Part shown: positions 11,139-23,200 of the stretch, in pieces
Numbering within the stretch: the first letter of the stretch is position 1
How the letters are laid out: each line of letters begins with the position of its first letter
Assembly: GCF_905147045.1 (NCBI RefSeq)
Contig: NC_065914.1
Span: 1,116,001 to 1,180,000 of the forward strand
Direction of reading: 5' to 3'
Source: Nymphalis io
Lineage: Eukaryota; Arthropoda; Insecta; Lepidoptera; Nymphalidae
DNA length: 64,000 bases
The notes under the pieces: model-generated
What the model saw: the letters and a program-made list of their open reading frames with translations, nothing else
What the model was told of the DNA's origin: nothing
The model's database searches: none
Translations under genes and position numbers: made by a program

Positions 11139-11285
11139 TTACTCTTTGTTCTCTTTCATCTGTGGCGACTGTTCCGTGCATACGATTTCTGCGTACTCTG
11201 TGGAGGGAGGAGGTGGTTTTTCCGCGTTCTGCTCCCCTAAAGCTAGTTCAGCGTAAATAACTCCCTTCTTGTCATCAGCTAGCGC
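11139..11285 (-). CDS. Fas3: Fas3 last exon: tyrosine-motif tail
   Basis: The acceptor is caattccag; 48 codons and TAA at 11139-11141. It contains VIYAEL and, 20 residues later, TEYAEI, separated by a PPPP stretch. These fit ITIM ([V/I/L/S]xYxx[L/I/V]) and ITSM (TxYxx[V/I]) consensus spacings. It ends MKENKE. Confidence 0.92.
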   Translation of the reverse strand, partial: ALADDKKGVIYAELALGEQNAEKPPPPSTEYAEIVCTEQSPQMKENKE

Positions 11286-14200
11286 CTGGAATTGTAAACA
11301 TTAATATTTAATCAAGTGGAAGGAAATCGTCTAACCCTCATGGATGTACGTGAGGTACGGAGGATACTCGGTGTCCAGATAATTAATTTGTCTTAAGGTG
11401 TTAATCCAAATTCAAATATGAATAATGAATTGTTACGCAATCTGTATATAAGGCCGGACGCGAAGGGCCCCGTCCCCGTTACCTTGTCGTCGCCGCGCTC
11501 GGGCTCCGTCGCCTGCACGCGGTCGCGCCCGCGCGGCAGGGCGGCGCGCACGCGGGCCGTCAGCGCGCTGAGTCGCGACTTTTGTCCGGCGGCGCTCTCC
11601 GTGTCGCTACTGACGCGGAATATTATAAACATTTACCAACCGTGTGTACCGAGTTCGAAACGTGAAATACTTTTTTTTTCATATATTAAAATACAATTAA
11701 AAAAACCCAAGAGTGTTTGCAAAATTTCAGTTCAATCGGTTGTGTGGAACTGGCTTAGCACTTGCTAGGTAGAAGAAATTATGTAATAGAATTTTAACAT
11801 TCGGCCCAAAAATTGTTAATAGATAAATTTGATTATTTCAAAACTTCCGGCAGTATAAACTTATAAAAAAAAAAATTATTAATATTTACTAATTATATAT
11901 TGTAAATGCTAAAGTAAGTTTGTTAATTTGTTCGTTACGCTTTCACGTCGTAACTACGCAACCGATCATGAAATTTTGCATAAGCATTGTTAGTGGTACA
12001 GAAAAGAACATAGGACACCTAACACCTGCCTCACCCCACACATGGGCGAAAAGTAATAGACACACACAAAGCAAAGTTCTATTAATAGCACATAAGAAAG
12101 CACTACTTACCTTTAGATTCTGAAACGCTCACCAATGCAAGATTAACTAATTTTACTAATCCGTAATACAATTGGTGGTCGACAGCCGATGACGTAATGA
12201 TCGACCAATGAGCGTGCAGTATTCGAATTAGGAAATCTGACATTGATCATCAATTCAGAAACTTGCGATTACTGTACTTGGCACCAAAAGTTAGTAAAGT
12301 TTGACTAAATTGGTATTAGTAATTTAATTGTATACATAAGACTCATGATTAGTCACCTAAACCCTTGATAAAAGCCGAAGATGGTGATCCCAAGGAGAGG
12401 CTTTCGCCTAGCAGTGGGCGTACAGGCTGGTGATGATGACATCAGGTCACATTGACATCACAATACTATACATATATACCGATGATCGTAGGTTCAAACC
12501 CAGGCAAGCACCACTGAATTTTCATGTGCTTAAATTTGTGTTTATAATTCACCTCGTGCTTGACGGTGAAGGAAAACATCGTGAGGAAACCTGCATGTGT
12601 CTAATTTCATTAAAATTCTGCAACATGTGTATTCTACCAACCCGCGTTGGAGCAGCGTGGTGGATTAAGCTCCAAACCGTCTCCTCAAAAGGGAGAGGAG
12701 GCCTTAGCCCAACAGTGGGACATTATCAGGCTGTTACTTACACATATAAGTTCTCTCATTCTTTAACATAATTAATGACGAATCAAGAAAAGACAATTTA
12801 TTATTAAATGTTTAAAAAGCAAAACAGACTACAAGATTCGAGCCCATAAAAAATTCATGCCCTAATTTGTCACACAGGTGTGGTATTTTTTTAACAGATT
12901 GTACGACAATATTTATAAAATAAAAGTCATTCTTTGCCATACTGTCCCCTGGCTGACCTGTACGTGGAAGCAAAGACATAACGTCAATGCGCACCTATTT
13001 TAAATTCTAATCTTGAACAAAATGTTAAGCAATTCCAAAGTGGTTAGAAGCATAATGGCTTAAACGAAACGGTGTAAATAAGTTTTATTTAATTGTTTTA
13101 GTAATAATACTAGTAAACTGAGGGCCAGGGCCGGCTGCCGTCATTGCGCGGCTTGAAAACTAATATATTATGAGCCCTATTCCAAATTACACTAATTTAT
13201 TGTTGGCAACAAGTACAACAACGGAGATGATTCCTGTTTGGCGATAGAGTATCCAATGATTGTGGTACCCAAGCGGATTACATTTTTTTAATTGAATACG
13301 TAGGCGGACGAACAAATGGGCCTCCTGATGTTAAGTGGTCACTACCGCCCATAGAAATTGGCATTGAAAGAAATGTTTGGGAATCTTGGGAACTAAGATG
13401 TTATGTCCCTTGTGCCTGTAATTAAAGGCAGGTATTGCCCGAAGTGCTACCACAAACATTCAACTAACCCATAAATATGATATGTATATATTTGAATGTA
13501 TAAATAAATGCGCGTTAGAATTCACTTTAACAATCAATATAACTGAATTATAAAATAACTGTTTATAATGACAAATTTAAATAATTCGTTTAAGCCATTA
13601 CGCCCGGGGCTATGTTATATACATACATGTTATATATCTACAAACGGACATACGTTTTAGAAGGTAGAACCACGCTCTCTAAAAGCACGTCCCCGGCCGG
13701 AGTCCTTATAACAAAATGGCGTATATTTACAAAGCATGTACTTCCAGAACCTAATTAAATTATCAAAGCACATATTATAAGTTAGTTTTATTAAATTTGT
13801 ATTATAATTTATATTTGAATAAAGTTTTTTGGAATTGCAAAAAATATCGTTATTAATTATATTATTTTGACTCACGGATATTTACATCAAAATGGCGACC
13901 ATTCCATTTACCGCCATTTTGATTTTACGTGAGAGTTACGTTTAAATTAATAAGTTTCCATTATTATATTTTATAATTAGAGTATTGTATAATATTATGG
14001 TAATTTTATGATAAACTAAAACTTTGAACAAAGTTTTAAAGCAAGTTTTTGCAATTCAAATCGAATTTGAATTGCATATATAAGTAAGACTGATATTAAT
14101 GTATAAAATTTATAAATCATTTTATAAAATTACGAATAATGGCAATTCCGCTAACGTGAAATTATAATTTTTGATGTTTTACTTATCGTCATAAAAAATA

Positions 14201-17200
14201 GTCGAGCAATTCCGAACGCTGTTTTGCTCAACGCAGAAAACGGTCGTGAAGTGTCAGACGGTAACATACGGAATGTGTCAAAATTGCGTTACTATTTTTC
14301 TTACAGAATATCACTGCGGATTTTGTATTTACAGAAATATATATATAAAGTTATTTACTTATATAATTTATAATTGAAATTAAAAAATCCCATTATCGAT
14401 ATCCCGGTTATTTACAAGTGTGATGTATATTCGCTTGTTATACTTACGATTCTCCGGAACTCTTAGTGTGGTCTCGACTCCTGCCTGTAATGTTTTTAAA
14501 AATGTTTGTCTTAAATAATACATTATACAGCCTCGGTAACTTTTTAATTATATTTTATAATAACTATTGACGCGGTGAGAGTCTATTTTAATCGTCGATT
14601 TAAGTGCAACGCATTCGTGTAACGTTTGACTGAAACTTTTCTGACGATAGTTATGATTATATAAAATTTGTTAGGGATTTGTAATTTTTATGTGAATAAA
14701 TAAAACGAACATGTTTCTTATTTAATAAATACTTTTATATTCAATTATAATTCGCAATATCGGTTGAAAGTCGCAAGTTCACAATTTATAAACATTTTAA
14801 ACATTTATTTACTAAATGCTATATATTTGAATTGATAGAAATTTTGATACATAATAAAAAACCTAAATAAATGTTTATATAAAGTTTGATTATTTGCTAT
14901 TTGTATTTGAAATTGATTATGAATTATATTCTGACGTTACGGATGCAAAATGGCAGTGCGTTTAATTCGATTTACAATTAAAACACTCTTTAAAACTAAA
15001 TTGGTACAAAAATAAATTCTTATTAAGTAATTGCGTTTAATAATAAAAAAAAATACTAAAAATCACAATGACGGTGACTTAACGCTAACTTAAGCTAACT
15101 GTCATTTTATAAAATTTTGTTTTTACAAAAAAAAAAAATAATGGAAAAAAATACAAAAACAATGTATTTACGACTTTTTTTTCTTAATTGAATAAAATGC
15201 GTTTTATTGAGATTTCATTTAATTACAGAGTATCTGCATTTTAACAATTAAAAAAAAATATCGTTACAATTTTTTTTAAACAACTAACGTATTAAAATTA
15301 TTTTTAAGTAGGTATGGAATTAAATCTACGGCAGATTATATACAAAACATTAAAAAAAAAATGGTGGTTCGAACACATTAGTCCTAAAATTAAGAAATAA
15401 TTATGTACCTGTGTAATTTATAACCTAAATAAGAATACAAAATGGCATTTACATATATGTCAAAAAAATACAGATTAGCAAACATTTTCAAGTTTTCTTA
15501 CAACGAAAACCGAGTTTGGCTGAACCACACACCACCTTTGACGAAGTAAAAATTAAACCAAATAAAAAAAACTGATATTTTTTTAAATGCTTAAGCAATG
15601 CCTTGAAACTTAACCGTCCCGGAGCGTCGAATTAGATGTTAATTTTATTTAATCAAGATTTTAAAAAATACTTAAAATTCTTATCAACTTTTATTGTAAA
15701 ATGAGGTTTGAACGAAAATTATAGTAAATATGATGTAAATAAAAATTAATAATGAAGACAAAATTATTATAATGAGGAATTTCTTGTTGGAATTCCTAAA
15801 GTTCAGTTGTATTTATATAAACAAACAATGACAGTAATTTCAAAATGGCGTCGTGATTTTTTCAGCCGGATAAGTTCATGACCTTAAAGATTCTGACAAT
15901 AATTTTGCAAATAGCCTATTTTAATTTCAATTTGAGTTGTTTTTTTAATAATATCTTAACTATAATTTGCGATGGGATTCGTTGTTTAACAAATGAGATT
16001 CTTAATTTCTATCTAAATATAATTCAAAGAGTTTACATTAGAATGATTTAGGAAGTATTCAAGTATATTACCCGACTGCGGTATAACGAATGCGAAATGA
16101 GTTTACTTCTAATGTCAATAAATTATGTAAATTTACTTATATATTTTCATACTTAGTTAAAATTTACTGTTAACTTTTAGCTTTGCGATGGGTCGAGACA
16201 TTAATACGATATGACGTCACTGAAAACAACATGGCGTCCAAACAACATCGATACTCCGTATTGATACGAAAGTTGTTCAATATCATATTTGAGCCATATT
16301 GAGCAAATAATAAACTATATATTTGATTTTGTATATAATATAAATAAATGTTACTTATATACCGTAATCGGGTTATGTTATATTTAAATCAATTTGTTAA
16401 CAGTTATAGACAATTACGCTCATATAGTATATAAAGGAGGCAGTATATAACAGTCTACAAAGGTGTACATTATTTAAAAATTGGAAAAATTCGTCGATGC
16501 GATTAAATTTTATATTCAAATAACACTTTATATATAACGGAGAAAATTTCGAGTTAAAAAGTAGTAGAGCTGTCACTCTTTCCTTAAATAAATTTTATGA
16601 ATAAAATTTATTATAATATATGTAATTATATCATATACATAACATTTAATATAATTAATTGAACTAAATGTATATTGAATTTAATAGTTTTAATTATTCT
16701 TAAGAAACATTAAAAATGATTTAATAATTATAAAGTTTTTTTTTTTTTTAATTACATTATGTCAATATCAGCTGTGTATATAACGATTGACTAAGTATTG
16801 ACATTACATGCAGTGTACATAAACGATTCTGTGTTATGTAAGTCAATTTACATAAGCCGAACGAGTCGGCTCGAGTGACAGCCCTCACTTACGATTTACA
16901 CGGCCGTGTCGGGTTTCTTCTCGGGATGTTTAGTGTCACCGTTGCTGATGTAGTCTCCGTGATCATGGGAGGGGTTCTCAGAGCCTTTGACGTCATCGTG
17001 AGGGGGGAGGGGGGCTTCGGAATCAGCTCCGTCTGGGATGTCGGTGCGGTGGGACCGCCCTGCCACATACCAATACATTAAGCGATCAAGAGCGATGTTT
17101 CGGTTAACATGAGTTAGTCAAGCTTATCTGTGGGCCTTTTGTGAGCGTCACACGTGATCGTAAGCCGTCTACTTCGTACTGGATTGAATCGAGTTAGGAT

Positions 17201-20200
17201 TATGTAAGATGAAGTATAATTGTTTGTGAATGTTTTTTGTCAAAAATAGTAACTTTATTTGTTCCAATAAAATATTATTAAAATATATTATTTTAATTAA
17301 TTATATGAATTTTTAAGACACATAAAATATCGTTAAGTTATAAATCGGTTTTTAAAAATATTGTTCTTTATGTAATATAATTTACAATAACATATAAAAT
17401 TATCAATTCGACATTTTAAAATTATGTCTTATAATTTTATATAAAACTATTTAGTTATGTTATATTCATTTCATTATATAGAAAAAAAAAATATTTTAAC
17501 GCTTACTTTCACATAAACCTCATTAACCACTAAAAAATTTATATATTAAAAGTAGAATATATGTAGCGTTATATGATAATTAAGTTATATGTTTCGCTAA
17601 CTTTAAATACTTCAATATATGTTATGTCATAATTATAAAGGGTCTGAAGATTATATCAATTATGTAAAAACTTAGTTTGATGTCTTTTTAAGATTTTTTT
17701 TTTAATATTTGAACTTTAGACTTTTTATTAATTATTTTGGCAAACTTCAAATTGCAAAAACTAAACTCAAAGGAACACTGTTTCAAAACGAATTATTCTA
17801 CTAAATGGCGTTATTATATAAATAATTGCCTTTTATAATTGTAATTAACTATGTTTATTTGAGTATCAGATTTTTTTAGACGTGATTTGAAAAGGGTGAG
17901 CCACATATTATGATTATATAAAAATAATAATTAATTTTAATATGATAATGAATGTTATCATTATTAATGATATGAATGAAATGTGTAGTCTGTTATGTAG
18001 TTACACCACCACCCGATTATGTAATACTCAAAATATATAAACCAAAAACTTTAATCATCTGAAAACTAAACTAATTATATAATATAATATTAATTTACCA
18101 ATCACCATTAACCGACACAGATAAAAAAATGTATTTAAAAAAAAAAAAACATTCCGTTACGTTTTACAACATGCAAAAGAAATAAAATCTTAAGACATGC
18201 GTCACAGAGAGATACATAAGAGGAAAAGAGATAGAAACAGTCACATGCTCCGTTTAGTATATAAGTCATGCGTATTTATATATAATTTATCAAATCTTGA
18301 TCGCTTTAAATATTGCTAAGTGACATTACATTGAAATCCAATTAGAAATATATAATGTAAACCTTAATTAAATAAAACGTATGCGATAATAACACTGCCA
18401 GATTACAATGTATCCAAAAATGATTGCGTGTGTAATTTAAATATATGTATAAGCGAGTACGTGTGATTGTCTTTTTTTTTTTTTTTTGATAAAAAAAAAA
18501 CAATTTACCTATCGACTCTCCCGCGTGGCTGTCGGAAAATTGACGTAATTATATTTAAACATAATTATAATAATTACATGCCTATATCTAACAGATAGTT
18601 CAAGCTTTAAAAGCGCTATCAATGAGGGAAAATGCAGAAAAATACTTAGAAATATTGACAAATTTTTGTTTTATTTGAATATTATGATTTCTGTAATGGC
18701 AACACTGGACGTAAATGTCATGAACGTGCAATAGCTATAGCTTATACCACAGGAGGAAAGACAAACAAACAATTCGACCTTCAATCGCAGCGATATCATT
18801 GGTCGAGAATGATCTATGATTCATTATGGATCACAAAATGGCGTCTTGAATATCGGCGAAGTTTATAACGTAACTTTGGAAGTGAAATTAAAGTAGATTT
18901 AAGTGTTGTAGTATGAAAAAATATTATTATTATTCAAGAAACATTTGTATTGCATATATAGTTAAGCTAATCGCATGGAATATGTAAATGGTTTTGTTTA
19001 TCTTTACTCCTTCGACTGGAATACGCTCTCGCTATATCTGAATGCATGCAAATAAAAACTGTCAATATTTTAATAATAAAACTGGGATTATTCGAAACGA
19101 TTAGACAATGACGTATTACTTTATAAAGTAATTATTACAATTGATTATAATTATTAGAACTTCTGCAATGCTATTCTGTAAGAATTCTTTTCCCGCCATC
19201 GATTTATGGTGATATACCATTTTGATTCGTGTATTATTGAAATGTTATAACTATTATGGTCAATATCGCTTATCACTTTTTGATATTTCACGATCGTTTT
19301 CTGCGTTGAGGGTGTTTGTTCTTACAGAACAGCTGGTGATATTTGAATATTTGAGTACAATAATGTTCTCGGAAAGATAAACGGATATAATAATATCCTG
19401 GGACATTGTTAACACACGGCCATCTGATCCCAAACTAAGCAGAGCTCGTACTATGGAAACCAGACAACTGATATACTACATATACTACTTTTCTTTTGTA
19501 AATACATACTTACATAGATAATTACACCCAGACTCAGGACAAACAGCCATGTTAATACACACAAATGTCTGTTCTGGGTGGGAATCGAACCCACAACCTT
19601 CAGCGTGAAAGTATCTACCGACCACGCCAACCGGCCCGTCAAATAAGTCCAAGCTAAATCCATTTAATAAGTATACATTTGAAGTAGAATTTTTTTGTCT
19701 TAGTGATATAAGGGTGTGGTTGAAGTTGAATAACTTCATATATATAAGTTATTGATTTAATTACTGGTAAATGACTTTCAAATGATATAATATTGAGAAT
19801 GAACATGAAGGCATCACCATATTATCACCATCATATGAGATAAATAAAGTATTAGTCTTCTACCAGAAAATCGTCTAATTAAGACAACACGCAAGGGTGG
19901 GGGGATTGGGTGGTTATAGTGAGAAATTGCTAACAATTTGTGACTTATTAATGGGTCTATCTAAAGCTATAGTATTTGCTATCACGGCTGCTCTACGAGT
20001 GTACGTGTCGCACACTTATATTTCTACTAAACTAGCACTGTCTTTGTCTAATCGTTAAAGAGTTAGTTGCGAATGAACTCGTTGCACAATCATTCACGAC
20101 TCATAAAAATATAAACCGTCTAAATATATATATATTAATCTGAATGTTAAATATGGTACATAAATCAGAATTATATCCATTTTTTATAGTATAATTAGGC

Positions 20201-23200
20201 GGACAAGCACATGGGCCACTTGATGGTAAGTGGTCCCCAACGCCCATAGACATTGGCACTGTAAGTAATGTTAACCATCGCTTACATCGCCAATGCGCCA
20301 CCAACCTTGGGAACTAAAATGTTATGTCCCATGTGCCTGTAATTACACTGGCTCAAGGGATATAATATATTGTAAGTATGAAATATGTTTTGCCATATAT
20401 ATATATTTGAATTTAGACGATTTGAATTGTAATGCGATAGTTTAGTAAATGGTCTTACCGGCGAAGCACCAGCGGTCCGTCGCCTTCGCGAACACCACGA
20501 GGAAGACGGCGATGAGCAGCAGCAGCACCGCGAGCACGATGCCGACTATGGCGCCCGTGTCCAGCTCCACGCCTGGAGATATATTGTACCGTGAGGGAGT
20601 GAGATGGTGCGGGCGAAGTTTACTGGCATTGTGGTGTTTGGACTTTGGAATACTACCACTTCAATTTTTTTTATAACGTGGTTGAGGACGTGCTAATGCA
20701 CCTGATGCTAAGTGGTCACCGACATCCCTTGATCTCGTCAATGTCTTTCAAGTTTCGGAACCAAGATGTTATGTCCCTTGTGTCTGTAGTGGCTCTGGCT
20801 CACTCACCATTCAAACCGGAACAACAAAAGTGCTAATACTGAACATTAAGGCGTTTCTATGTTTAAGGTTTTTTAAGCACTAAACCTGTTTACTTGAGCC
20901 TCTCAACCATATTTTTCTGTCAAAAATGTTTTCTGTAAAAATTCTATAATGTTGTGGAATTATAACTTAATATGATTTCTTATTTTTTATTAACAATATC
21001 GCAATATTTTGCTTATAATTGACTAATAAATCATCTAAAAACAAACGCATGCTTACACAATAAACTAAGTACGTTTATACACAAAATGCATTTGGAAGTA
21101 AAATTTACATTATTTCTTTACTTAACATTAATAATTACGTATCTAACATTATAATGAATTCATGCTCTAAATATACTATATTCTGTTCAAACATTTAAAA
21201 AAAAACTAGAACTCGTTGCTATTTAAAAAAAAACATTCAAGTAGAAACTTATTTGTCAAACAATGAAAATAGACAAAAAAATAGACTGGCAAGTGGTCAC
21301 CACCGCCCATAGACACTGGTGTTGTATCCGCTGTGACATCAAACTAAGTAAGCTATTTAGCGGTAGAATATCTGATGAGTGGGTGGTAAATACCCAGGCT
21401 TGCAAGGCCCGTCAAGTAAATTATATATTTGAAATGATTGTACATACCATGCAATCTTATTCTGATGACAATTAATAAATAATCCAACTCTAATTGTACT
21501 CTGTTACAAATGCCTTTTTTACAATATTAAACATGATTTAGGTAATTTATGATAATAATATCCTGGGACATTACTCACACACGGCCATCTGATAAGTAAG
21601 CAGAGCTCGTACTATGGAAACCAGACAACTGATATACTACAGACATATCTTACTTTTCTTTTGTAAATACATACTTATTTAGAAAATTACACCCAGACTC
21701 AGGACAAACAGACATGTTCATGCACACAAATGTCTGTTCTGGGTGGGGATCGAACCCACAACCTTCGGTGTGAAAGGCAAGTATCTACCAACCACGCCAA
21801 CCGGTCCGTCAAAATATGAAAATTTACAGAAGACCACACAGAAATAAACTATCAATCATACACTAAAGGTCATGCAGAACAGATGTCATTCATATGCGAA
21901 GTAGTTTATGGTTCAATTATTTCCTTACCATAGACATCGATTATAAGAAACGATGACTTTGCTTTGCGTGCTGTTGGAAATTAAACATTGTTATGTGACA
22001 AGCGGTTATGACGTCACAGTGACGTAATGTGTTATCAGTCCAAGTGAGATAATGAATCATGGGAACGCATCATGGGAAAGATCTATGTCCAGCAGTGGAC
22101 GTGGGGCTGAATGATGGATTTTAAGTTGGAATATAGGACTTCAAGAGTGAGTCCAAGTTTTCATGGTCATTATGACTTCTTACTTGGACTGATAAGATTA
22201 ATAATTAATTAAGTATGAATAAGTGTCCATTAGAGTCCATTAGATAGTTTCCGGCAAATTAGAAACGAATGATCACGGAAACCCTTATGGGCCCTAGTCT
22301 ATACTAATGTTATAAACGAATGTAAGTCTATTTGTCTGTTATGTTTCATTGCTAAGCCAATGAAATTTTGTATGAAGCATGAACCCAATGATATAGGGTA
22401 CTTTTATATATCTAAAATCTATTAACATCCCTAATCTAGTCCAATATACAGTTATTAATAAGAAAATATAACATAAGAATTGTTATAACCTTCACCTAAA
22501 TTAAGTTTAATTATCTCAATGGTATTCAAAGTACTTAATATATATTTTTATAATATAATTTAATATGCGATTATAAGTGATATATAACAATATTTTTTTT
22601 AAATTATTGCCAAGAATCTTTTAAATGTAATTTTAAGCAGAAGCTCAAGCAATTGGATAGTTAAACTTAATGTTAGCAAGTTATAATGTCAAAATATTAA
22701 TTGCGTATAACAACGGGCTGAAAGCCAGTGCTGTGTTTCGACTCGACTACACTGAGCTCATTTTGTCATACAGTGTTTTTCGTGAAATATAAATTATTAT
22801 TCTTATATAGGTGATTTTGAGCGAATATTTGTGTTATACAAGAAACTTATTCAGCATGGTTGGACGCTACTGTACTAATTGGACTAAAAAAACAGTAAAC
22901 AGTGACTAAATTCCGAGCTGCTCGTAAGTGTCCCACAGCTGGGCAGTCTCCTCTTAAAGAGAGGCTGACTATATTACACTACCACGTGAGAAGTGGACGT
23001 ACAAGTGCCAGGATTACAATTCATGCAGGTTCCTTCACCGTTAATTATGATGAATTATAAATATAAAAACTAAACACTTGAAACACTTGAGGTGGTGCTT
23101 GACCTAGGAATTTAAGATCTTTTATGAAATATTTCGACTAAAATGCTAAAGTAACTAAACTATATATATAGTATATATATATATAATGTTATCGGTATGT

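Larger units (their letters stand above)
11610..14447. other. Fas3: Fas3 intron: repeats and AT-rich DNA
   Basis: Contains an inverted-copy MITE-like unit (about 12120-12250, partner at about 53490-53590), a 5'-truncated Metulj-like SINE (12478-12736), a family B fragment (13295-13440), CAAAATGGCG motifs at 13712 and 13887-13922, and a partial family M MITE (14213-14323). No further exon is seen. Confidence 0.5.
17060..20458. other. Fas3: Fas3 intron: AT-rich DNA, SINE and MITE
   Basis: 17.1-19.1 kb is mostly low-complexity A/T sequence with ATGGCG motifs at 17805 and 18834-18843. Then come a family M MITE (19166-19335), a family C SINE (19390-19641) and a family B fragment (20190-20350). 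No exon is seen. Confidence 0.45.

Noticed and set aside
11418..11768. Plus-strand ORF of 116 codons over the Fas3 tail exon
   Set aside because: Antisense shadow of the GC-rich exon 11483-11609, continuing into intron sequence.
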